Source: Stenotrophomonas terrae
Lineage (GTDB): Bacteria; Pseudomonadota; Gammaproteobacteria; Xanthomonadales; Xanthomonadaceae
Direction of reading: 5' to 3'
Assembly: GCF_001431465.1 (NCBI RefSeq)
Contig: NZ_LDJJ01000043.1
Coordinates: 1-34,048, forward strand
DNA length: 34,048 nucleotides
Each line of letters starts with the position of its first letter. The stretch's first letter is position 1. The translations under genes were made by a program, and so were the position numbers. Positions 7,750 to 15,272 of this stretch are shown here, piece by piece. The notes beneath the pieces are model-generated. The model searched no databases. It saw only the letters and a list, made by a program, of their open reading frames with translations, and had not been told where the DNA came from.

Positions 7750-9171
7750 ATGCAATCCACCACCCAAGACACCGCCTCGGCGCGCTTCGCCATCCGCTGC
7801 GCGAACTTTGCCGAGCGCTGGTTCCCCGACTCCTGGGTGTTCGCCGCCCTCGCCCTGGCTGCGGTATCGCTGGCCGCGCTGTCCATCGGCGCCGCACCTA
7901 CCGACACCGCCAAGGCCTTCGGTGACGGCTTCTGGAGCCTGATCCCCTTCACCATGCAGATGGCCTTCGTGGTGATCGGCGGCTATGTGGTGGCCTCGTC
8001 CGGCCCCGCCTCGCACCTGATTGATCGCTTGGCGCGTGTGCCCAAGAACGGTCGCACCGCCGTCGCCCTGGTGGCCATCGTCTCGATGACCGCTTCGCTG
8101 CTGAACTGGGGCCTGAGCCTGGTCTTCGCAGGCCTGCTGGTGCGCGCCCTGGCCCGCCGCAGCGAGCTGAAGATGGATTACCGCGCCGCCGGTGCCGCTG
8201 CCTATCTCGGCCTGGGCGCGGTATGGGCACTGGGCCTGTCCTCATCGGCCGCGCAGCTGCAGGCCAACCCGGCCAGCCTGCCGCCGTCGATCCTGTCGAT
8301 CACCGGCGTCATTCCGTTCACCGAAACCATCTTCCTGTGGCAGTCCGGCGTATTGCTGGCCGCGCTGGTGCTGGTGTCGCTGGTGATTTCCTATTTCACC
8401 GCGCCGGCCGCCAACTCCGCGCGCGATGCCGCCGATTGCGGCGTGGACGTCACCACCGATGCCGCCCCGGCCAAAACCAAGCCCACCCGCCCGGGCGAGT
8501 GGCTGGAACACAGCCCCTTGCTGATCCTGCTGCTGGTGGCCCTGGCTGCGGGCTGGTTGATCCACGAGTTCAGCACCAAGCCGGCGATCCAGGCCATTTC
8601 CGGCCTGAACACCTACAACCTGCTGTTCCTGATGGCCGGCGCGCTGCTGCACTGGCGCCCGCGCAGCTTCCTCGATGCGGTGGCGCGCGCGGTGCCGTCC
8701 ACCACCGGCGTGCTGATCCAGTTCCCGCTATACGGTTCCATCGCCGCCATCATGACTACGGTCAACGGCAGCGAAGGCCATAGCGTGGCGCACATCATCT
8801 CCACCTTCTTCACCCAGATCGCCAGCCACGACACCTATGCGCTGCTGATGGGCAGCTACTCGGCAGTGCTGGGCTTCTTCATCCCGTCCGGCGGTGGCAA
8901 GTGGATCATTGAAGCGCCGTACGTGATGCAGGTAGCCAATGATCTGCATTACCACCTCGGCTGGTCGGTACAGATCTACAACGCTGCAGAAGCGCTGCCC
9001 AACCTGATCAACCCGTTCTACATGCTGCCGCTGCTCGGCGTGCTCGGCCTGAAGGCACGCGACCTGATCGGCTTCACCTTCGTGCAGCTGCTGGTGCACA
9101 CGCCGCTGGTACTGCTGCTGTTGTGGGCACTGGGCGCAACCCTGACCTATACGCCGCCGGTAATCCCCTGA
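7750..9171 (+). CDS. AtoE-type short-chain fatty acid transporter
   Basis: The 473-residue protein matches the AtoE family of short-chain fatty acid permeases (E. coli AtoE is about 440 residues). It has at least ten hydrophobic segments, starting at about 28-48, and family signatures NFAERWFPDSWVFAALAL at the N-terminus, TASLLNWGLSLVFAGLL in the middle and SGGGKWIIEAPYV near residue 380. A soluble linker lies at about 225-250. It would import acetoacetate, butyrate or similar acids across the inner membrane, but no atoDAB genes lie beside it, so the substrate is open. No strong ribosome site is seen; the ATG fits the conserved N-terminus. It ends at a bidirectional hairpin. Confidence 0.92.
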   Translation: MQSTTQDTASARFAIRCANFAERWFPDSWVFAALALAAVSLAALSIGAAPTDTAKAFGDGFWSLIPFTMQMAFVVIGGYVVASSGPASHLIDRLARVPKNGRTAVALVAIVSMTASLLNWGLSLVFAGLLVRALARRSELKMDYRAAGAAAYLGLGAVWALGLSSSAAQLQANPASLPPSILSITGVIPFTETIFLWQSGVLLAALVLVSLVISYFTAPAANSARDAADCGVDVTTDAAPAKTKPTRPGEWLEHSPLLILLLVALAAGWLIHEFSTKPAIQAISGLNTYNLLFLMAGALLHWRPRSFLDAVARAVPSTTGVLIQFPLYGSIAAIMTTVNGSEGHSVAHIISTFFTQIASHDTYALLMGSYSAVLGFFIPSGGGKWIIEAPYVMQVANDLHYHLGWSVQIYNAAEALPNLINPFYMLPLLGVLGLKARDLIGFTFVQLLVHTPLVLLLLWALGATLTYTPPVIP

Positions 9172-9179
9172 TGCAATAA

Positions 9180-9212
9180 ACGAAGAGGCCACGCAAAGCG
9201 TGGCCTCTTCGT
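9180..9212. terminator. Bidirectional terminator between atoE-like and perM-like genes
   Basis: A perfect 15-pair stem (ACGAAGAGGCCACGC and its complement, 9180-9194 and 9198-9212) with loop AAA lies between two convergent genes. Read on the minus strand it is followed by TTTATT, so it suits the gene arriving from the right as well. Confidence 0.85.
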
Positions 9213-9215
9213 CAT

Positions 9216-9238
9216 GTAGTGCCGAGCCATGCTCGGCA
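9216..9238 (+). repeat. SMAG-type GTAG palindrome
   Basis: GTAG followed by TGCCGAGCCATGCTCGGCA, identical to the copy at 33966-33988 and the inverse of the copy at 168-190. It sits next to the bidirectional terminator between convergent genes, a common site for such repeats. Broken half-copies of the stem (GCTCGGCAACAATCCC) follow to about 9262. Confidence 0.88.
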
Positions 9239-9290
9239 ACAATCCCGCTCGGCAACAATCCCTCCCGGCAAGCGCCACCCAAACCAACAC

Positions 9291-10343
9291 CTACTTCCCA
9301 GCCACCTCATCACGTCCGGGAATCGGCGTCTCAGTCCCCAGCGCCTCCACCACATACAAACGCTTCACCAATACAAAGATCACCACCGTCATCGGCGCGG
9401 CCAGGATCACCCCCGGCAAGCCGAACAAGGCACCAATCCCGAACAACGAAATGAGCAACAAGGCCGGCGGCAGATCCACTGCCCGCTGTTGGATCAGCGG
9501 CTGCAATACATGGCCTTCGATCTGCTGCATCACCACGAATACCGCCAGCGCACCCAACGCCACCTGCGGGCTGACGGTGAAGCCCAGCAACACCGCCGGT
9601 ATTGCTGCCAGGATCGGACCGACGATCGGCACAAAGTCCAGCAAGGCAGTGATGATGCCCAGCCCAAACGCCACCGGCACGCCCAAGGCCCACAGGCCCA
9701 GCCCGGTCAGCGTCCCCACTACCAACATCGCCAGCAGCTGGCCACCCAGCCAGGCCCGCAAGGCCGTGCCGCTGGCATCGAAGGCATCGCCCATCAAGGC
9801 GCGCCGGTCCTTGGGAAACAATTTCAGCATGCCATCACGGTAGACCTTGGGCTGCGCCGCCAGATAGATCCCGCCAACCACCATCAACACCATATCGGTG
9901 AGGTTGCCCGAGGCCGACATCGCCAGCGCGCCGGCCTTGCTCGCCAGCCCACTCATGCTGGCATGCAGCTGGTCGATGCCCTGCTTGGCCATCGGCCCCA
10001 ACGGACTGGCGTCCAGCCAATCCTTGAAGTGCGCCCAGGCCTGCGGCAGTGATTGCTTCAAGGACTCCATCTCGCCCGCCACCTGCGCACCAAACATCCA
10101 CATCAGCAGCGCGAAACCCACCACCAGCAGCACCAGCACCACGCCCAGTGCGATGCCGTCCGACAGCGGCGTGAAGCGCGTGACCAGGCGCACCAGCGAG
10201 TGCAGCAGCACCGCCACCACCACTGCACCGAAAATGACCAATACCAGGTCCGACAACTGCCAGACCAGCAAGCCCAGACCGATCAAGGCCAGCGTGACCA
10301 GTACGCGTGCCACGTAGGGCCGCAATGAGGTGGAAGATTCCAT
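9291..10343 (-). CDS. AI-2E/PerM-family membrane protein
   Basis: The 350-residue protein is an AI-2E transporter/PerM family (UPF0118) member. It has hydrophobic segments at about 10-55 (two), 65-90, and 205 onward, with the long soluble stretch between them typical of the family (about 90-145). Family-like motifs include ITALLDFVPIVGPILAAIPA and FGIGALFGLPGVILAAP near the C-terminus. The ATG at 10343 was chosen for its GGAG ten bases upstream and because the first membrane helix follows; an open frame from 10517 adds a basic leader unlike the family. The transported molecule cannot be read from the sequence; most relatives are not shown to carry autoinducer-2. It is divergent from the gene at 10558. 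Confidence 0.92.
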   Translation of the reverse strand: MESSTSLRPYVARVLVTLALIGLGLLVWQLSDLVLVIFGAVVVAVLLHSLVRLVTRFTPLSDGIALGVVLVLLVVGFALLMWMFGAQVAGEMESLKQSLPQAWAHFKDWLDASPLGPMAKQGIDQLHASMSGLASKAGALAMSASGNLTDMVLMVVGGIYLAAQPKVYRDGMLKLFPKDRRALMGDAFDASGTALRAWLGGQLLAMLVVGTLTGLGLWALGVPVAFGLGIITALLDFVPIVGPILAAIPAVLLGFTVSPQVALGALAVFVVMQQIEGHVLQPLIQQRAVDLPPALLLISLFGIGALFGLPGVILAAPMTVVIFVLVKRLYVVEALGTETPIPGRDEVAGK

Positions 10344-10557
10344 GGCGTATCCGCTCCGGCGACAGGCCGGTGATGGAGCCACGTTAGGAAAATGGTTGCG
10401 TGTTCGTTGTGATGAAAACGGGTACGCAGTGCTTGCTCGCTTTGTTGAAGTACATGGTTTCCCGGTGCGAAGCCCGGCCAACGTCAATGACTTCCGCCCC
10501 ATTGCGCACACGCCCATGCCCCGCCACGCTGCAGCCAGCCACCTTCAGGAACCGGCC

Positions 10558-11010
10558 ATGACTATGTCAGCTGCACTACGCGCGTTTGTCGTGGGAATGC
10601 TTTGCCTTGCCGGTAGTGCCGTTGCGGCGCCACCGGATGCGGCCACCCTGCAGGCCATCGAGGCCACCGCTTACGACTATATGGACGGCCAGCTGGAAGG
10701 CGATGTGGCGCGGGTAACGCGCGCCCTGCATCCGGATCTGGCCAAGCGCAATGTGGTTGCCAATCCCAATGAAACCCTGGGGTTGGGGCGGATGAGCTCG
10801 GATGAGCTGATCCGCTTCACCCGCCAGGGTGCGTTGAAGACGCCGCGTGAGCAGTGGCAGCGAACGGTGACGGTGCTGCAGGTGGATGAGGATATTGCGA
10901 CCGTGCGGCTGGAAAGCCCGTGGTTCATCGATCATCTGCAGATGGGCCGGTTTGATGGGCGCTGGGTGATCGTCAATGCCTTGTGGCATCGGAAGGTTCG
11001 CGGCGGTTGA
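10558..11010 (+). CDS. Secreted NTF2-like (lumazine-binding type) protein
   Basis: The 150-residue product starts with a signal peptide (about 1-24, ending SAVAA/PPDA). The rest looks like a SnoaL/NTF2-like single domain of the putative lumazine-binding group: ATAYDYMDGQLEGDVARVTRALHPDLAKR at the N-terminus and GRWVIVNALWHRK at the C-terminus fit that fold. Such proteins have few known activities. AGGA lies about seven bases before the ATG; an upstream frame from 10330 has no signal peptide at its start and was rejected. No partner is obvious. A GC-rich hairpin with no gene content follows at 11062-11087. Confidence 0.75.
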   Translation: MTMSAALRAFVVGMLCLAGSAVAAPPDAATLQAIEATAYDYMDGQLEGDVARVTRALHPDLAKRNVVANPNETLGLGRMSSDELIRFTRQGALKTPREQWQRTVTVLQVDEDIATVRLESPWFIDHLQMGRFDGRWVIVNALWHRKVRGG

Positions 11011-11061
11011 GTGCTTTGGGGGCTTTTAGGGACTGCTTGTCAGGAGCTTCCCCCACCCCAA

Positions 11062-11087
11062 CCCCTCCCCCGCAGGCGGGAGAGGGG
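11062..11087 (+). repeat. Palindromic repeat after NTF2-like gene
   Basis: CCCCTCCCCCGC and GCGGGAGAGGGG pair with one mismatch around a two-base loop. It belongs to the same loose family as 31057-31080 and may end the upstream transcript. Degenerate CTTTG-rich sequence related to the hexanucleotide array follows to about 11145. Confidence 0.65.
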
Positions 11088-11219
11088 CTTTGCTTCGTTC
11101 CGGCTCTGTTTCGGCTCCGGCTTTGCTTCGTTCTGGCTTTTTCTTGAGCTGCCACTGAACAGACTCGGCAAAGCCCGTTATCGTATGCGGCTTCTGCCTG
11201 CAGCCTGCCGCGCCCGCCC

Positions 11220-12395
11220 ATGAGCCAGACCGACGTAGTGCCCTCCGCTTCAGAACATGGCAGCTGCGAGAACTGCCGCACGCCGCTGCATGGCCACTTC
11301 TGCCATGGCTGCGGGCAGTCGGCGCATAACCCGCTGAAGAATTTCGGGCACGCGGTCGAGGAAGTATTCGAATCGTTCTGGCACCTGGATGGGCGCATTT
11401 TCCGCACGCTGCGTGACCTGCTGGTGCCGGGGCGGGTGACGGTCAACTTCCTCAAGGGCCAGCGCGTGGGTTACGTGCAGCCGCTGCGGCTGTTCGTGAT
11501 CCTCACCATTTTCACCTTCTTCGTCGGCAAGCTGACCCTGCATGCCGATGACTTCGGCACCGGTACCAATGCCGACCCGGCCTATGCCAAGGCGCAGACC
11601 GTGGCCGAGGTGGAAGCCGTGCGTGCCGCGCAGACGGCGCAGCTGGAACAGCAGCAAACGAATAACCCCGCCGCGGCTGCGGGCTTTGCGATGGCCACCG
11701 CTGCGATCAATACGGCGGCGGCCCAGCGCACGGCCGAAATCGAAGCCAACGTGCAACCCGCCGCCGATACCAGTCCCTCGGCGGTAGCGCGCGCCAACCG
11801 TGCCGCCGCGCGCGCCGCGTCCGGCCAGCGCGGCACCTTCATCAACATCCCGGTCAACGACAAGCCCTGGGACCCGGAAACCAACCCCATCGTGCTCGAT
11901 GGCTGGCCGACCTTCGTCAGCAACTGGCTCAACCACCGTCTGGCCAATGGCCAGGCCAATGTCGACCGCATGGGCAGCAAGACCGATCTGTATGTGCAGG
12001 CCATCCTCACCGCCCTGCCCGGTGCGTTGTTCTTCCTGATGCCGATCTTCGCGCTGGTACTGCGCATCGCCTATGTAGGGCGATCGATGGGTTACCTGGA
12101 ACACCTGGTGGTGGCGCTGTACAGCCATTGCTGGCTGATGCTGGTGCTGCTGACCACCTTCCTCATTGCCGGCATCAGCAGCGCGATCGGCAATGCCGTG
12201 CTCAGTTCGATCTGCGTCTGGCTGTACGTGCTGCTGTGGTTTGCCGTGCCGGTGTATCTGTTCTGGATGCAGCAGCGCGTTTACGGCGGCAACCCGATAC
12301 TGACGATGCTGCGCTACACCTTCATCGGCGGCATCTATCTGTTCCTGGTCACATTCGTGGTGATGTACGCGGTGCTGGCCGGCGTCTCGGCCTGA
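11220..12395 (+). CDS. DUF3667 membrane protein with zinc-ribbon start
   Basis: The 391-residue protein begins with a small zinc-ribbon pattern: Cys16, Cys19, Cys28 and Cys31 (CENC, then CHGC). Next comes the family stretch HLDGRIFRTLRDLLVPGRVTVNFLKG with one membrane helix at about 90-108, then an Ala/Gln-rich soluble insert (about 110-220), and four more hydrophobic segments between about 260 and 390. This layout fits DUF3667, a family of unknown function. The ATG follows 209 bases of repeat-rich DNA and lacks a clear ribosome site. A 33-base inverted repeat starts two bases past its stop codon and probably ends its transcript. Confidence 0.85.
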   Translation: MSQTDVVPSASEHGSCENCRTPLHGHFCHGCGQSAHNPLKNFGHAVEEVFESFWHLDGRIFRTLRDLLVPGRVTVNFLKGQRVGYVQPLRLFVILTIFTFFVGKLTLHADDFGTGTNADPAYAKAQTVAEVEAVRAAQTAQLEQQQTNNPAAAAGFAMATAAINTAAAQRTAEIEANVQPAADTSPSAVARANRAAARAASGQRGTFINIPVNDKPWDPETNPIVLDGWPTFVSNWLNHRLANGQANVDRMGSKTDLYVQAILTALPGALFFLMPIFALVLRIAYVGRSMGYLEHLVVALYSHCWLMLVLLTTFLIAGISSAIGNAVLSSICVWLYVLLWFAVPVYLFWMQQRVYGGNPILTMLRYTFIGGIYLFLVTFVVMYAVLAGVSA

Positions 12396-12397
12396 TT

Positions 12398-12504
12398 CAC
12401 CGTAGCCCGGGTAAGCGCAGCGCACCCGGGGTTGTGACCGCCCGGTCGAAAAGACCTCCGGATTCCTGCTTCCCGGGTGCGCTGCGCTTACCCGGGCTAC
12501 GGTG
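12398..12504. repeat. REPIN-like perfect 33-base inverted repeat
   Basis: Bases 12398-12430 and 12472-12504 are exact reverse complements over 33 bases with a 41-base spacer. Each arm carries GTAGCCCGGGTAAGCGCAG and is itself palindromic around CCCGGGT, so the unit is a pair of GTAG-type repeats facing each other, the REPIN layout. It begins right after the DUF3667 stop codon. A perfect arm match suggests recent arrival or a selected hairpin. Confidence 0.9.
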
Positions 12505-12539
12505 CTTACGGAGGCTACGGTGCCTGTTGGTGCAACGGT

Positions 12540-13529
12540 TCAAGCCTGCGCTTGCTGCAGCCAAACCTTGCGGGCAGTGGCTGAGTGGAAACTCCAGGCA
12601 ACAAAGCGGCTCTGCTTGTTGCCCTGTGCCATCGCCACTTCGCGCACTTCGGCAGCGCCAACCTTGCCCAGCTGCTTGCGGATATCGGCCAGGTGCTCGC
12701 TCTTGGCAACCAGCGAACTGAACCACAGCACCTGCTGCTGGATGTCCACGCTTTCGCGGATCATCCGCCGCAGGAAGGACGCCTCACCGCCGGTGCACCA
12801 CAGCTCGTTGGCCTGACCACCGAAGTTGAGCGCCGGTGCCTTGCTGGCGCGTGCCTGCGTGCCCCCCAGGTTGCGCAGCTTGCGTTGGCTGCCCTGTGCC
12901 GCTTCCTTGGCCGAGGCGTGGAAGGGCGGGTTGCACAGGGTCAGTTCGAAACGCTCATCGGCCTGCAACAGGCCGGCGAACAGATTGCCGCGCGCAGGCT
13001 GCAGGCGCAGCGCGATGCGTTCACCGAGGCCGTTGGCCTGCACATTGGCATTGGCGGCCTGCAGCACATCGGCATCGATATCGCTGCCCAGGAAACGCCA
13101 GCCGTACTCGGCCTGCCCCAGCAACGGATAGATGCAGTTGGCGCCAACACCAATGTCCAGCGCGCGCACGCCGGGGCCGCGTGGGATCACCCCGTTGTTG
13201 TCTGCCGCCAGCAGATCGGCCAGGCCATGCAGATAGTCCACCCTGCCCGGCACCGGCGGGCAAAGATAGCCGTCCGGGATATCCCAATGCTGGATGCCGT
13301 AGTCACTGGCCAGCAGCGCGCGGTTGAGCTCGCGCACGGCCACAGGCTTGCTGAAGTCGATGCTGTCGGTGCCTGCGGGGGTGCGGATCAGGTGCGCACG
13401 CAGGGCTGGATTCACCGCGACCAGCCGCACCAGGTCGTAGCGACCCTGGTGGCGATTGCGCGGATGCAGCAGCGGCTGTGCCGATGCAGCGGCAGGCTTG
13501 GCACGTGGGCGTTGAGGCGAAGAAGTCAT
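12540..13529 (-). CDS. rlmF: 23S rRNA (adenine-1618-N6)-methyltransferase RlmF
   Basis: The 329-residue protein resembles E. coli RlmF (308 residues) across its length. The N-terminus has [13 protein letters not shown], followed by [20 protein letters not shown] and [13 protein letters not shown]. The SAM-binding part includes [16 protein letters not shown], and the catalytic motif of N6-adenine methylases appears as CNPPFHAS. It methylates A1618 of 23S rRNA in the large subunit. The start is uncertain: ATG codons at 13529 and 13556 both lack a clear ribosome site, and a palindromic repeat at 13565-13590 covers the region just upstream. I prefer 13529 as closest to the family length. Confidence 0.93.
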   Translation of the reverse strand: MTSSPQRPRAKPAAASAQPLLHPRNRHQGRYDLVRLVAVNPALRAHLIRTPAGTDSIDFSKPVAVRELNRALLASDYGIQHWDIPDGYLCPPVPGRVDYLHGLADLLAADNNGVIPRGPGVRALDIGVGANCIYPLLGQAEYGWRFLGSDIDADVLQAANANVQANGLGERIALRLQPARGNLFAGLLQADERFELTLCNPPFHASAKEAAQGSQRKLRNLGGTQARASKAPALNFGGQANELWCTGGEASFLRRMIRESVDIQQQVLWFSSLVAKSEHLADIRKQLGKVGAAEVREVAMAQGNKQSRFVAWSFHSATARKVWLQQAQA

Positions 13530-13564
13530 GTGCGTATTGGAACAAACCGGAGACATTGGTTGTT

Positions 13565-13590
13565 TGTAGGAGCGGCGTGAGCCGCGAAGC
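13565..13590. repeat. GGAGCGGCGT-family palindrome upstream of rlmF
   Basis: TGTAGGAGCGGCGTGAGCCG followed by CGAAGC is a copy of the repeat seen at 2311-2487. It lies 36 bases upstream of the chosen rlmF start, where a promoter or leader would be expected. A degenerate inverted partner (CTTCGCGGCTGATCGC) lies near 13639. Confidence 0.75.
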
Positions 13591-13717
13591 ACGTACATCA
13601 TCAGGCCACGCCCGCTCCTGGCGCTTCAGCAAACGCGACTTCGCGGCTGATCGCATCCACGGGCCAAGGTTCAGACATTTGCCTGTACGACGCTGATGCA
13701 AGATCCGCTGCGACAAG

Positions 13718-13762
13718 CCTACCCCTCCCCAACCCTCCCCTTTGCTGCGCAAAAGGGAGGGA
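13718..13762. repeat. CCTACCCCTCCCC-family palindrome
   Basis: CCTACCCCTCCCCAACCCTC followed by CCCTTTGCTGCGCAAAAGGGAGGG forms a hairpin with a TTTGC/GCAAA core. The same unit occurs as an inverted pair at 18875-18975 and around 24185-24331. It follows the thymidylate kinase gene on the minus strand and could end its transcript. No gene is seen between 13530 and 13808. Confidence 0.75.
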
Positions 13763-13808
13763 GCAGAAGCCGGGGCGCTGAAGCACCCTGACCCAGACAC
13801 ATCCAGCC

Positions 13809-14492
13809 TCAACCAGCGGCGGTTGCCTTGCCCAGATCCAGCTGCTGCACGTTCTGCAGCAACTGCGCGCCATCCGCACCCACGCGCAGCGCCAGCGCCG
13901 CGGCAATCGCCGCATATGCATCACCCAGCACTTCAGCCTCATTCTGGCTGGCATCGATGAGCTGCTTGTTGGGCAGATCGAGCTGCTGGAAGATCACCCG
14001 GCAGCGCTCCAGGTTCTGCGCCGTCTCGAAGTGGTTGGGCTTGTCACCACGGGCGCGGATGCGCTCCAACCCCTGTTCCGGCAGCAGGTCCAGCAACAGC
14101 AGCAGGTTCGGCCGCGGGGCGAAATCATTGGCCTGCAGCATCTGGTCCAGCGGCAGCCCGGCGGCACCCTGGTAGGCCACCATCGACGGGAAGTAACGGT
14201 CGAGGATGACGATCTCACCGCGGGCCAAGGCCGGGGTGATGACCTCATCCACATGCTGACGGCGGTCATGCAGCAGGTATTCCACCTCCTGCTCCGGACT
14301 CAGCCGGCCGGTGGCGGCGGTGGCGCGCAGGCGCGTGCCCCAGGGGCCGTTGGTCGGCTCCTTGCCCAGGACGACTACAGCCCCTGCAGCGCGCAGGTGC
14401 TGGGCCAAGGTATGGGCGAGTGTGGTCTTGCCGGCGCCATCAATGCCTTCGATGGCAATGAGCAGGCCGCCGGGAATCTGTTGGTTATCCAT
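13809..14492 (-). CDS. Thymidylate kinase family protein
   Basis: The 227-residue protein has the dTMP kinase layout: P-loop [11 protein letters not shown] at about 14-24, the base-binding [12 protein letters not shown] near 110, and a lid-like Arg-rich segment [15 protein letters not shown]. dTMP kinases convert dTMP to dTDP with ATP. The usual bacterial tmk sits beside holB, which is not the case here, and the motif after AYQG (AAGLPLDQM) differs from the common AYQG-G-R form. This may be a second, diverged kinase, so I leave out the symbol. The ATG at 14492 puts the P-loop at the normal distance; no strong ribosome site is visible. An unknown secreted protein gene lies 88 bases upstream. 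Confidence 0.85.
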   Translation of the reverse strand: MDNQQIPGGLLIAIEGIDGAGKTTLAHTLAQHLRAAGAVVVLGKEPTNGPWGTRLRATAATGRLSPEQEVEYLLHDRRQHVDEVITPALARGEIVILDRYFPSMVAYQGAAGLPLDQMLQANDFAPRPNLLLLLDLLPEQGLERIRARGDKPNHFETAQNLERCRVIFQQLDLPNKQLIDASQNEAEVLGDAYAAIAAALALRVGADGAQLLQNVQQLDLGKATAAG

Positions 14493-14580
14493 GGGCGCTA
14501 CTTTAATCCGATCCGGCCGATACCACACGGCTGGGAAGGGCCGCAGCAGGGTCAACCGCCATGTCTGGAACAGTCCGCCG

Positions 14581-15114
14581 TCAGCGCTCGGGCGCGGTGC
14601 AGCCGTGGGCGGCGCAGTACTCTGCAGCCCGCTGGCGCTCGTCCTCGGTCAGCTCCGGTGGTGGCCGGGCAATGGCGGACTGGATCTGGTCGGGGCCGCC
14701 GGTGAGCTTGTTCAGGCCCTGCGCGGCCTTGGTAATGCCGTAAACGATGCCCATCATCACGTAGCCGCCGCTCATGCCGACCTGCTCGGGCGTGGGTGGC
14801 TCGCTCCAGTTCTTGCTGAAGCGGTTGGGTGCGGCCTGCACCGGGTTCTTGAAGCGGTACAGGTCAAGCGGTTCGTCATCCTCGGGCTTGATGGCCCGCA
14901 CTTCGCCCAGGGTGGTGACGTTGCCTTGTGCCGGTACTTCTACCGCATCGCTGGGCTCGGCCTGGGTGTTGCCAGCACGCTCCGGTTCAACGACTACGGG
15001 CCCTTGAGCCGCGACCGGCGCGCTTGCCGGCACGGGTTGCTGCGCCTGTGCCATCCCCGCCAGCATCATGCCGGCCAACAATGTGGTCCATTTTGCCGGT
15101 AATGCCACAGCCAC
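14581..15114 (-). CDS. Secreted protein of unknown function
   Basis: I do not recognise this 177-residue protein. It has a signal peptide (about 1-25, ending AQA/QQPV), a Pro/Ala/Val-rich low-complexity stretch (26-65), a central segment with [21 protein letters not shown], and a C-terminal half with [24 protein letters not shown], which could be a weak amphipathic or membrane-associated helix. Two cysteines lie near the end (EYCAAHGC), able to form a disulphide in the periplasm. The frame opens with GTG codons at 15114 and 15108; AGGG upstream fits the second slightly better, changing the product by two residues. It is divergent from the helicase operon and shares the 158-base control gap. 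Confidence 0.75.
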   Translation of the reverse strand: MAVALPAKWTTLLAGMMLAGMAQAQQPVPASAPVAAQGPVVVEPERAGNTQAEPSDAVEVPAQGNVTTLGEVRAIKPEDDEPLDLYRFKNPVQAAPNRFSKNWSEPPTPEQVGMSGGYVMMGIVYGITKAAQGLNKLTGGPDQIQSAIARPPPELTEDERQRAAEYCAAHGCTAPER

Positions 15115-15212
15115 CCACCCTGCCTGTTGCGCGTCGCCGCCAGCATACGCAGGCGTTGCTTCACTTTTTGTTGGCGCCGCGCCGCTCGTTCAGCAAGTCG
15201 TAATGCCATTAG

Positions 15213-15229
15213 GTCTCACGGCGTGAGAC
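15213..15229. promoter_or_regulatory. 17-base palindrome upstream of helicase-exonuclease operon
   Basis: GTCTCACG and CGTGAGAC are exact inverted arms around one central G. The site lies 43 bases before the helicase start, in the gap shared with the divergent secreted-protein gene. Its size and place fit a dimeric repressor site. It does not resemble a LexA box as I know it in Xanthomonadaceae. No terminator-like T run follows. Confidence 0.5.
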
Positions 15230-15272
15230 GCCAATATGCTTCCATGATGCTCTTTGATCGGCAGTTGCGTGC

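Noticed and set aside
15213..15229. LexA (SOS) box in front of the repair operon
   Set aside because: The palindrome GTCTCACG-G-CGTGAGAC does not match LexA patterns known to me, so I list it only as a candidate operator.
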